Assembly (NCBI GenBank): GCA_024231775.1
Contig: JAAEQG010000440.1
Location: 1 to 45,264 of the forward strand
Length of the DNA stretch: 45,264 bases
Source of the DNA: a bacterium
GTDB taxonomy: Bacteria > Planctomycetota > Phycisphaerae > UBA1845
Reading direction: 5' to 3'
Below, one piece after another: positions 8,383 to 15,654 of this stretch. How positions within the stretch are numbered: the first letter of the stretch is position 1; each line of letters begins with the position of its first letter. A program made the translations under genes and the position numbers. The notes below the pieces were generated by a model that was not told the origin of the DNA, ran no database searches, and worked only from the letters and a program-made list of their open reading frames with translations.

Positions 8383-8778
8383 ATGCTATGGGGACGCCGA
8401 TACGCGCGCCTCTCCAAGGATCAACTCGGGCGCCTGGGCGAGAAGCTCGGCGCTCGTTTTCTGCGCCGCAGGGGGCATCGCGTTCTCGCCCGCAATTACA
8501 CCTGCACCGCCGGCGAGATTGACCTGATCATGCTTGACGCTCCGACCGTCGTTTTCGTCGAGGTCAAGACCCGCCGGGCCGATGGCGCGTCCTGGCCCGA
8601 AGATGCGGTCCATACCCGCAAGCGGCGTCGGATCACCGCCGCCGCCAAGTGTTACCTAAAGCAGACCGGTGCGGAAGCCCGCCCCTGCCGTTTCGATGTG
8701 GTGGCGGTGGTGCTTGGCGAGGGACGCAAGCCCGAGATCGAGCACTTCGTTGACGCCTTCGGGCCTACGCCGCGATAA
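8383..8778 (+). CDS. YraN family (UPF0102) nuclease-fold protein
   Basis: A 131-residue protein matching the UPF0102/YraN family throughout: GEKLGARFLRRRGHRVLARN, the CTAGEIDLI strand and VVFVEVKTRR. The E-x-D ... E-V-K arrangement is that of the restriction-endonuclease-like fold, so a DNA-processing role has been proposed for the family, but no reaction is established. It commonly lies close to rplS in other genomes, as here, where it starts 9 bases after rplS and ends 9 bases before the TatD-family gene. The ATG at 8383 is the first good start in this frame. Confidence 0.9.
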   Translation: MLWGRRYARLSKDQLGRLGEKLGARFLRRRGHRVLARNYTCTAGEIDLIMLDAPTVVFVEVKTRRADGASWPEDAVHTRKRRRITAAAKCYLKQTGAEARPCRFDVVAVVLGEGRKPEIEHFVDAFGPTPR

Positions 8779-8787
8779 TCCTCCTTC

Positions 8788-9588
8788 ATGGCTACAAGAC
8801 TCTTTGACACCCACGCCCACCTGACCCTCGGCGCCCTGGCGGAGGACGTGCCGGGTGTTCTGGAACGGGCTCGCGCGCACGGCGTGTTCCGGGTGATTAC
8901 CGTGGGGACGGATGTGGCGGATTCGCGCCGAGCGGTCGAGCTGGCTTCCGCTTGCGACGGCGTGTCTGCTACGGTGGGCATTCATCCGCACGAAGCATCC
9001 AAGGTGGAATCCGCCGGTCTTGACGAACTGGGCGAGTTGGCCCGGCACCCTCGAATCGTCGCCATGGGGGAGATGGGCCTGGACTACTACTACGATCATT
9101 CTGACAGGGTCTCGCAACGTCGGGTCTTTGCCGCGCAGCTCGAGCTGGCCCAGCCGCTCGAGCTTCCCCTGGTCATCCACTGCCGGGAAGCCGTCGCGGA
9201 CGCGGTAGCCCTGCTGTGCGACCACGGGTTCGACGGTCGGCGCGTGGTGTTTCATTGCTTCACGGGTACGGCGGACGAAGCAAGGCAACTCGCTGATCAC
9301 GGGTGGCAGATGTCGTTCACGGGCATCGTCACCTTCCGTAAGTCCACGGAGCTGCAGGCTGTCGCCCGCGAATACCCCGCGGACCGCCTGATGCTGGAGA
9401 CGGACGCCCCGTATCTCTCTCCCGAGCCGGTGCGCAGCGTGCGGCCCAACGAACCGAGCCATTTGCCCCACACCGCGAGATTCCTGGCCCGACTGCGCGA
9501 CGAGCCGCTGGAGCGATTGGCCAGTCAGACCACGCGCAACGCCGAAGTGTTCTTCGGGATCCCTGAGGACGAAGCGTCGCTGAGCTGA
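8788..9588 (+). CDS. TatD family metal-dependent deoxyribonuclease
   Basis: A 266-residue TIM-barrel hydrolase of the amidohydrolase superfamily. Metal-ligand motifs are in order: DTHAHLT (H-x-H), the Glu in MGEMGLDYYYD, VIHCREA, VFHCFTGT and the Asp of LETDAPYLSPEP. Characterised TatD proteins are divalent-metal 3'-5' exonucleases acting on single-stranded DNA or RNA, probably in repair and turnover. All ligands are present, so the enzyme should be active in the cytoplasm. It ends the tightly spaced rpsP-to-tatD series; the next gene follows after 45 bases. Confidence 0.93.
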   Translation: MATRLFDTHAHLTLGALAEDVPGVLERARAHGVFRVITVGTDVADSRRAVELASACDGVSATVGIHPHEASKVESAGLDELGELARHPRIVAMGEMGLDYYYDHSDRVSQRRVFAAQLELAQPLELPLVIHCREAVADAVALLCDHGFDGRRVVFHCFTGTADEARQLADHGWQMSFTGIVTFRKSTELQAVAREYPADRLMLETDAPYLSPEPVRSVRPNEPSHLPHTARFLARLRDEPLERLASQTTRNAEVFFGIPEDEASLS

Positions 9589-9633
9589 CGCCCTCGTTTG
9601 GCACAAACCGAGCCAAATGCTATAAAGTGTCGC

Positions 9634-12369
9634 ATGAAGGCCGCCAAGAACTCCCCCAGAATCGAGCGCAGCGTGGGTCAGGCTCAACCAGTACCCCTGG
9701 AGCCCACCAAGCCGGCCAACGGGTTCGAGCGCTGGGTGCTGCCCATCATCGTGTTCCTGCTGGCCATCGCGGTCTATGTCCCATCCCTGAACAACGGTTT
9801 CGTCAGTTGGGATGACGACCACTACATCTACGACAATCGTCAGCTTGTCCATCCGCACGGCTTCAACGATCTGTGGACCAACACCAAGTACAGCCGCTTC
9901 AAGAATGAGGGTCTCAAGGACAGCACCCACCAGTACTACCCGTTGCTGTTCACCATGTTCTGGGCGGAGCACCAGGTACACCATCGCCTTAATGACCAGT
10001 TTCTCTTCAGCCTGCCGGCGGAGCTGGAATCGTCCCTGGGCAAGTCAACCCTTCCGGCAGCACTCCAGGAAGCGTTCACGGAGCACGGCGTCGAGCTTCG
10101 CTACGGAGCGCGGTCCTTCGTCGTCGAGCGCGATCGTCGGTGGGTTGTCGGTCGCCCACGCATGCGGCAGAGCACGTACTTCGCTCTGGAGGACGGGTAC
10201 GGGGTCCGCAAGGAAGACGGGGCGCTGAACGTCTACAGCAGCGACCCGGCGATCTTTGTCAAGCATGACCAGGCTTGGAGCTTCCATTTCGTCAGCATGC
10301 TGATGCACGGAATTACCTCGGTCGTACTGATGGGCCTGTTGCGGCGTCTGGGCATGAGCGTGTGGGTATCGTTCGTGGCGGCGGCGCTGTTCGTCGTGCA
10401 TCCTATGAACGTCGCGTCGGTGGCCTGGGCGACGGAGCGCAAGAATATTCTCGCCCTGTTGTTCTACGTGATCGCTCTGCGCTGCTACCTGAGGCACCGG
10501 CGGACCGGAGGGTGGCTGCCCTATCTAGCCACGTTTGTGTTCTTCCAAGGCGCCCTGTTCAGCAAGACGGTGGCGCTGACCTTTCCGCTGGTTCTGTTCC
10601 TCACCGACTGGCTGATCGACGGTCGGCGCGGTTTCCGCCATCTGCTGCGTCGGGGGCTGCCCATGCTGGCGGTGGTGGCGGTCGCCTTCTTGCCCTGGTG
10701 GGTGTTGTCCAAGGGGCATGCGTGGCAGCTTCCGCATCTCCTGCTGCTGGTGGTTCCCCTGCTTCTGGTCGGGGCGGTGGCCATCGCCGTGGATCGCCAA
10801 CTGCATCGCCGGTTGCAGCTCAAGAGGCTGGCGCCGTTGCTCCCGGCCTTGATTATGTGCGCGGTGGCTTGCTCTCCGACGATTCTGCTGGGGAACCGAT
10901 ACCTGTTCAATACCAAGAGCGAGTATTCCGTCGAGCTGGACGGCGGCAGTCTGCCGAAGGAGCTGCGTCAGAGGATGCTCAAGGCTGATGTCCTGCGCTA
11001 CACGGAGACGCCGACGGTGTCCGTGGTTTCACCGGGTAGCAAGTGGGTTATCACCACCGACAAAGCCCAGAGGTTCACGCTTAAATCCTCGGGCGACGAG
11101 CTCGAGTTCTACGTCAGCCGTTGGCATCCGGGGGCGGTCGTGCTGCGCTTCCTTCCGCTCATGCTGATAATCGCAGTGTTGTTTGTCGTCGACCGCGTCG
11201 GGGGTCAGCGTCTGGACATCGGCAGTCTCCTGCGCATCGCCCCGTTGCTGGTGATGTCGGTTCTCTCGGCGGACACGACGTCGTACATGGAGGATCGGGC
11301 CCGTCCGGTTCCCCTGAACGGTCCCCAGCGGCCGTTCGTGGCTTCGGCGGCTGCGTGGTTCTACGTGGGCAAGCTGGTGGTTCCCATCAACCAGTTGCCG
11401 ATCGGGCAGTTGTGGAACCCCGACCCCATCGAGCACGAGCGCTGGAGCCCAGGCGCGTCCCCGGTCTGGTGGTTGCCCGTGCTCGGCGTGCTCGTGGTGG
11501 CGTGGTTGCTGTTCAGGTGGCGCAGGCGTATTCCGGCGCATCTCTATTGGGGGCTTGGTTTCTATCTGATCACCCAGTTGCCCATGCTGGGCTTGAAGAA
11601 CATCAACATCTTCCAATTCTCCTATGTGCACGAGCACTACATCTACAATGGGGGGATCGGGGTGTTGGTGATCTTTGCCCTGCTGCTGGACATGCTGCGC
11701 CAGCGGTTGAGCCCCGCTCGGCGAGGTTCTCTGATCGTCACCGGGGTCATCTGCGCGGCGCTGGTTGCGTACGGTATCAAGACCGTGGTCTACTCCAGGG
11801 TCTGGGAATCAGCCGAGACGTTCTGGCTGACGACCCTGGAAGGCAACCCCAAATGCTGGGCCGGCTGGTACAATCTGGGCAACCAGTATAACCGTGAGGC
11901 GGAGGCGTATCGCCAGGACGGTGACGGGGCCAAAGCGGAAGCCAAGGCGGCGCGGGCGCAGCAGGACCAAGCCTTGGCGAAGTCGAAGACGGAGGAATAC
12001 CGCCAGCACTATGCGAAGGTCACCGAGCGCCGGGACAAAGCCATCAAGTTCTACAAGCAGGCCATCATCGCCAAGCCGAACCTCGTCCAGGCGTTCAGGA
12101 CGCTGCTGGAATTGCTCGTCACGCGGGGTCGTGTTGACGAAGCGGAACCCTACTGCGGGCAGGTTGAACGCCTCAGCCCCTTCCTGGCGAACTACTATCG
12201 ATGCCGAATCCGCTACGCCCAGAAGGAATGGGACGAGGCGGAGGCATTCTGTGAATCGGCCCTCCGCTACGAGCCGAACAACCGTAACGCGAAAGCATTC
12301 CGTGACTCGGCCCGCAAGCAGAAGGCTCGGGCGGAGCAGGAAGTTTCTCCGCAGTCTATGATGCCTTAG
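9634..12369 (+). CDS. Polytopic membrane glycosyltransferase-like protein with C-terminal TPR region (TMTC/PMT-like)
   Basis: A 911-residue integral membrane protein. After a first helix (about residues 32-50) comes the motif NNGFVSWDDDHYIYDN, the acidic first-loop signature of dolichol/polyprenol-phosphate-dependent mannosyltransferase-type proteins. About ten further hydrophobic segments follow up to residue 720, with HPMNVASVAWATERKNIL typical of the TPR-containing branch. Two sizeable extracytoplasmic insertions (about 125-210 and 430-505) are unusual. The C-terminal 190 residues are TPR-like and contain an Ala/Lys/Glu-rich coiled segment. A role in sugar transfer to proteins or envelope polymers is inferred, not shown. 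The ATG at 9634 is preferred; a TTG at 9598 in frame is weaker. Its 3' end overlaps the convergent next gene by 14 bases. Confidence 0.8.
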   Translation: MKAAKNSPRIERSVGQAQPVPLEPTKPANGFERWVLPIIVFLLAIAVYVPSLNNGFVSWDDDHYIYDNRQLVHPHGFNDLWTNTKYSRFKNEGLKDSTHQYYPLLFTMFWAEHQVHHRLNDQFLFSLPAELESSLGKSTLPAALQEAFTEHGVELRYGARSFVVERDRRWVVGRPRMRQSTYFALEDGYGVRKEDGALNVYSSDPAIFVKHDQAWSFHFVSMLMHGITSVVLMGLLRRLGMSVWVSFVAAALFVVHPMNVASVAWATERKNILALLFYVIALRCYLRHRRTGGWLPYLATFVFFQGALFSKTVALTFPLVLFLTDWLIDGRRGFRHLLRRGLPMLAVVAVAFLPWWVLSKGHAWQLPHLLLLVVPLLLVGAVAIAVDRQLHRRLQLKRLAPLLPALIMCAVACSPTILLGNRYLFNTKSEYSVELDGGSLPKELRQRMLKADVLRYTETPTVSVVSPGSKWVITTDKAQRFTLKSSGDELEFYVSRWHPGAVVLRFLPLMLIIAVLFVVDRVGGQRLDIGSLLRIAPLLVMSVLSADTTSYMEDRARPVPLNGPQRPFVASAAAWFYVGKLVVPINQLPIGQLWNPDPIEHERWSPGASPVWWLPVLGVLVVAWLLFRWRRRIPAHLYWGLGFYLITQLPMLGLKNINIFQFSYVHEHYIYNGGIGVLVIFALLLDMLRQRLSPARRGSLIVTGVICAALVAYGIKTVVYSRVWESAETFWLTTLEGNPKCWAGWYNLGNQYNREAEAYRQDGDGAKAEAKAARAQQDQALAKSKTEEYRQHYAKVTERRDKAIKFYKQAIIAKPNLVQAFRTLLELLVTRGRVDEAEPYCGQVERLSPFLANYYRCRIRYAQKEWDEAEAFCESALRYEPNNRNAKAFRDSARKQKARAEQEVSPQSMMP

Positions 12370-13252
12370 TCAGGCTCGCCAACCAGTCGCCCAACGGATC
12401 GCCGGCGCCGTAGAACCAGGGGTGGATCCAGGGCATTACCACGATAAACGCAATGTTCACCGCGACGGTCACGTCGTACGGGATGCTGCCGCGCGGATAA
12501 CGCCAGGGCTGCAGCAAACTGAATCCGGAGCGTGCCGGCGGCGCCGCGCCGGTCCGATTCGCCCGCATGGTGGCCCGAGCATGGTGCATACGCAGCAGGA
12601 AGGTGAAGAACGGCGAGATGGCCTGCTGCCACAGCACCGTCGGAACATGGCAGGACATCCCCGCGAAGAGCATCGCGGCGCTGCGTTCCCCGCGCTGCCA
12701 GAAGCCCACCCCACAGTGTTCGATGCTATCCTCGGCTCGGGACTTGGTGTACGCGATCATCAACCCATTGCACAGAGCGATCACCGCCAAAGCAGCATAC
12801 GTGGCATTGCCGATCACCGCGAAGTGAATCACAATCCCCACGTAGACCACAATCTCAGAGAGGCGATCGAGTACGGAATCAAGTAAGCCGCCGAAATCGG
12901 TGCCCAGGTTACCCATGCGGGCCACGGCGCCGTCCAACACGTCGCAGGATCCCGCCAGCAGGATGCCCCCAGCCGCCAGCAGCGGCCAGAAGCTCCGCGA
13001 GACCCCGCTCACCGCCAGCTCCGCAGGAGAGTGGTGCCCAGCCCCCATCACCAAGCAGACCGCCGCCCCGCAACTGGCGATGAACCCGGCGACGGTGATG
13101 TGGTTCGGCGTCACCCCCAGGCGGACCAGGCGGCCACCAAGAGCGTACCGGGTGGCGATGAACCCCTGGCCGATCGCCCGTGACGTACCTGCGGACAGAT
13201 TCGACTCACCCAGTTGGCGAAAGTCCTGGTCCTCGGGAGATGCGGTGTTCAT
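12356..13252 (-). CDS. CDP-alcohol phosphatidyltransferase family protein
   Basis: A 298-residue membrane enzyme. The full catalytic signature D-x2-D-G-x2-A-R-x8-9-G-x3-D-x3-D is seen in DVLDGAVARMGNLGTDFGG and the following LLDSVLDR. Enzymes of this family transfer a phosphoalcohol from a CDP-alcohol to a second alcohol with Mg2+, mostly in phospholipid synthesis (PgsA, PssA) or inositol-lipid synthesis. The acceptor here cannot be told; the spread of hydrophobic helices and the long C-terminal region fit a broad 'CDP-alcohol' group rather than PgsA. The ATG at 13250-13252 is preceded by a strong GGAGGAACG ribosome site. Its stop overlaps the end of the opposite glycosyltransferase gene. Confidence 0.9.
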   Translation of the reverse strand: MNTASPEDQDFRQLGESNLSAGTSRAIGQGFIATRYALGGRLVRLGVTPNHITVAGFIASCGAAVCLVMGAGHHSPAELAVSGVSRSFWPLLAAGGILLAGSCDVLDGAVARMGNLGTDFGGLLDSVLDRLSEIVVYVGIVIHFAVIGNATYAALAVIALCNGLMIAYTKSRAEDSIEHCGVGFWQRGERSAAMLFAGMSCHVPTVLWQQAISPFFTFLLRMHHARATMRANRTGAAPPARSGFSLLQPWRYPRGSIPYDVTVAVNIAFIVVMPWIHPWFYGAGDPLGDWLASLTKAS

Positions 13253-13288
13253 CGTTCCTCCGATGGCAGGCGCGGGGGCTGATTTTGC

Positions 13289-13425
13289 ACTAGTGTTCCG
13301 TCAATCCTCAAACAACGGGTGCCATGGGCAAGCAGCAGCTTGCCCGTGTCCTCGGAAGACCAACGCGCACGGGCAAACGAGTTTGCCCATGCCACCCGAA
13401 GGACTACGGCTGACAAAACACTAGT
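13289..13425. mobile_element. MITE-like element with imperfect terminal inverted repeats and two internal hairpins
   Basis: The ends ACTAGTGTTCCGTCA (13289-13303) and, on the other strand, ACTAGTGTTTTGTCA (13425-13411) match at 13 of 15 positions. CACTAGT also appears as a direct repeat at both edges (13288-13294 and 13419-13425), which may be a target duplication or part of the repeat. Inside are two perfect 8-bp hairpins, GGGCAAGC/GCTTGCCC and GGGCAAAC/GTTTGCCC, themselves flanked by GGGTGCCAT and ATGCCACCC. No ORF is inside, so it would depend on a transposase elsewhere. Only one copy is in this window. It fills the gap between the phosphatidyltransferase start and comF, and its right end overlaps the comF 3' end. 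Confidence 0.65.
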
Positions 13426-14234
13426 CCCCGGGCACTATCATGGCTGACGTGGGCGGCGACCGCCGCGTAAACTGCCCGGGCACCCGCGTTCAGCAGGATC
13501 CGGGCGCATTCGTTTACAGTGGCTCCGGTGGTCATCACGTCGTCAATCAGACAAAGCGTCGCGCCGTCCACGCGCACGCCACGCGCCACGGCGAACTTCC
13601 CGCGTACGTTCTCGACTCTCTGGTGGTTCGTCAAGCCGATCTGCGACGGCCCACCTTTCACCCGGCGCAGGGCAGGGATCACCGGAATCCCGGTCGCCCG
13701 AGAAGCCCGCCGGCCTAATAACGCCGGGGGGTAGTCCCCAGCGAAAGGCCGCCGCAAGATCCATTGGGGCACGACTACCAGGGCCTCGACCTCCTCCAGC
13801 CAGGGGGCCTGTTGCAGCGCCGTCGCCAGGCGATCTCCCAAGCTCGCCCCCAGTCGCCAATTGCGTTGATACTTGAAGGCGCGGAGCGCGGCGCCGAGTT
13901 CGCCGCCATAAGGTCCGATGCGGACGACTCCCGCAATCCGCGCCTTCTGCTCGCGGCAGTGTCCGCAGCGTCCGTCGGAGACTGCGAACGGCGGCGTGGT
14001 TCGAGCACAGGTGGGGCAATAGGCGGTGTGGCCTTCCTCTTCCACGGAGCTCGCGCACGACTCGCAGAGCAAGCCGGGTCCGTCAACGCCTGGGCTCCGG
14101 CAGAGGGGGCAAGTTGGGGGATAGAGCATGTCGAGGAGTGCGCGGACCCCGCCCTGCAGAGTGTACGCAGCCCAGTCTGCCATGTCCCCGGACACCGTGT
14201 TCATCCCCCTAACATTTGGCAGAAATCCGCGCAT
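13404..14234 (-). CDS. ComF family phosphoribosyltransferase-fold protein
   Basis: A 276-residue ComF/GntX-like protein. The N terminus carries paired cysteines of a zinc ribbon (CPLCRSP, LLCESCAS, YCPTCART, CGHC), and the C-terminal half has the PRPP-binding loop LCLIDDVMTTGATVNECARI of type I phosphoribosyltransferases. The family is linked to DNA uptake in competent bacteria, but a competence role cannot be inferred from one gene, and no PRTase reaction is established. The start is uncertain: ATGs at 14234, 14204 and 14183 are in frame and only the downstream region is conserved. The last residues (LVFCQP) and the stop codon lie inside the MITE-like element, so the natural C terminus has been replaced. 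Confidence 0.88.
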   Translation of the reverse strand: MRGFLPNVRGMNTVSGDMADWAAYTLQGGVRALLDMLYPPTCPLCRSPGVDGPGLLCESCASSVEEEGHTAYCPTCARTTPPFAVSDGRCGHCREQKARIAGVVRIGPYGGELGAALRAFKYQRNWRLGASLGDRLATALQQAPWLEEVEALVVVPQWILRRPFAGDYPPALLGRRASRATGIPVIPALRRVKGGPSQIGLTNHQRVENVRGKFAVARGVRVDGATLCLIDDVMTTGATVNECARILLNAGARAVYAAVAAHVSHDSARGLVFCQP

Positions 14235-14301
14235 AGTCTATAAGACACGGCTGGTGGAGGGAACGCGCACTTGGCGCCCTGATTAGGCGAGGTGAGGCTA
14301 C

Positions 14302-15564
14302 ATGAACTGCCGGAGTGGTTGGATTGTGACGTTGGTGGTCATGGGTTCGAGCGCTGCGTTCGCCCAGATGCCCCGGACGAAAGTCGTGGTGGAGCGGGCG
14401 CAAACGCGAGCGCTCCCTGCCACGATGCGCCTGGTGGCGACGGTCAGACCGGTGGTCCGCAGCGTCCTCGGCTCGGAGGTTGAAGGGCTGGTCGTGGAGA
14501 TGCCGGCCCGCGAAGGCGACCTCATGGAGAGGGACGGCGTGGTCTGCCGGTTGAATGGCGAGACGCTCGCCGCACAACTGGCATCCGCCCGGGCGAACCT
14601 GGGGGCGCTGCAAGCCAGGCTGAAGGAACTCCAGACCGGAACACGGGCGGAGGAGCTGGCCCGCCTCAAAGCTGCTCTCGAGGAGGCCAAAGCTCGCCAC
14701 GTTCAGTGGACCCAGGAGGTGCAACGTGTCGAGGGCCTGCAAAGCAAAAGCAGGTCCAACCCCAAGGAGGTCTGGGACACCGAGGCGGAATACCGGGCGG
14801 CTGAACAGCGCATGCTCTCCGCACAGGCAGCGTACGACGAAGGCGTCAACGGACCGCGCGCAGAGGTGATCGCCCAGGCCAGCTTCGCCGTGGCGGAGCA
14901 GGCTGCCGTGGTCGAACGGATAGAGCGCGATCTGGCCAAGACGGTGATTCGCGCTCCGTTCTCCGGGCATGTCGTTCGCCGAGAGGCGGAGCGTGGTCAG
15001 TGGGTGGAACGGGGAGGAGCCATCGTCGAACTGATCGATCTGTCCAGTGTGCTGGTGAGGGTGGACGCCCCCGAGCAGGCGTTTCCTTATGTCCACGTCG
15101 GTGACGAAGCCCGCCTTCGCGTGGACGCGCTCGGCGCGGTGTTCACCGGACGGATCAAGCATGTGATCCCTCAGGCCGACGAAGCCTCCCGGACGTTTCC
15201 GGTCGAGGTGGTGATCGACAATGCGGACGGGAGACTCAAGGGGGGCATGATCGCCTGGGCCACCCTGATCACCGGTCCGGAGAGGGACGCGGTGGCGGTG
15301 CCGAAGGACGCGGTGGACGTTCGCGGGGGGACCGCCCACGTGTGTGTGGTAATGCCCACCGAACAGGGGCTTACCGCGATCCCCACGGCGGTGACCACCG
15401 GGGCGGACATTGACGACTGGATCGCGGTTACCTCGGGGAATGTTGCTCCGGGGACGCAGGTCGTCGTGCGGGGAAATGAACGGATTTCCTTTCCGACTCC
15501 GGTCGAGTTTTCCGGTGAAGAGTCCCCGGACACCCCGCCGCCCGCGAGCGAGACCCAACCGTGA
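14302..15564 (+). CDS. RND efflux pump periplasmic adaptor (HlyD/MFP family)
   Basis: A 420-residue exported protein with a signal peptide (residues 1-22, ending SSAAFAQ). It has the biotinyl-lipoyl-like half motifs VEGLVVEMPAREGDLMERDG and IRAPFSGHVVRREAERGQWV. Between them lies an alpha-helical hairpin of about 110 residues rich in Ala, Glu and Arg, followed by beta-barrel and membrane-proximal domains (EVVIDNADGRLKGGMIAWA). Adaptors of this kind bridge the inner-membrane RND pump and an outer-membrane channel. A GAGGTGA ribosome site (14289-14295) precedes the ATG. It is directly upstream of the pump gene, in the usual adaptor-pump order; no TolC-like channel is in the window. Confidence 0.92.
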   Translation: MNCRSGWIVTLVVMGSSAAFAQMPRTKVVVERAQTRALPATMRLVATVRPVVRSVLGSEVEGLVVEMPAREGDLMERDGVVCRLNGETLAAQLASARANLGALQARLKELQTGTRAEELARLKAALEEAKARHVQWTQEVQRVEGLQSKSRSNPKEVWDTEAEYRAAEQRMLSAQAAYDEGVNGPRAEVIAQASFAVAEQAAVVERIERDLAKTVIRAPFSGHVVRREAERGQWVERGGAIVELIDLSSVLVRVDAPEQAFPYVHVGDEARLRVDALGAVFTGRIKHVIPQADEASRTFPVEVVIDNADGRLKGGMIAWATLITGPERDAVAVPKDAVDVRGGTAHVCVVMPTEQGLTAIPTAVTTGADIDDWIAVTSGNVAPGTQVVVRGNERISFPTPVEFSGEESPDTPPPASETQP

Positions 15565-15654
15565 CCGCCCAGGCAGGGTTTGCCCCGCCGCGAGGTGGCC
15601 AGCTTCCCAGACCGGCTACGTGCCGCTTGGCATTCCACAGTTGACGAGATTCCG

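Noticed and set aside
8656..9984. 442-codon minus-strand frame opposite the yraN, tatD and glycosyltransferase genes
   Set aside because: It spans three well-supported plus-strand genes and has no domain of its own.
14209..15558. 449-codon minus-strand frame opposite the RND adaptor
   Set aside because: The plus-strand adaptor has a signal peptide, ribosome site and domain motifs; the other strand has none.
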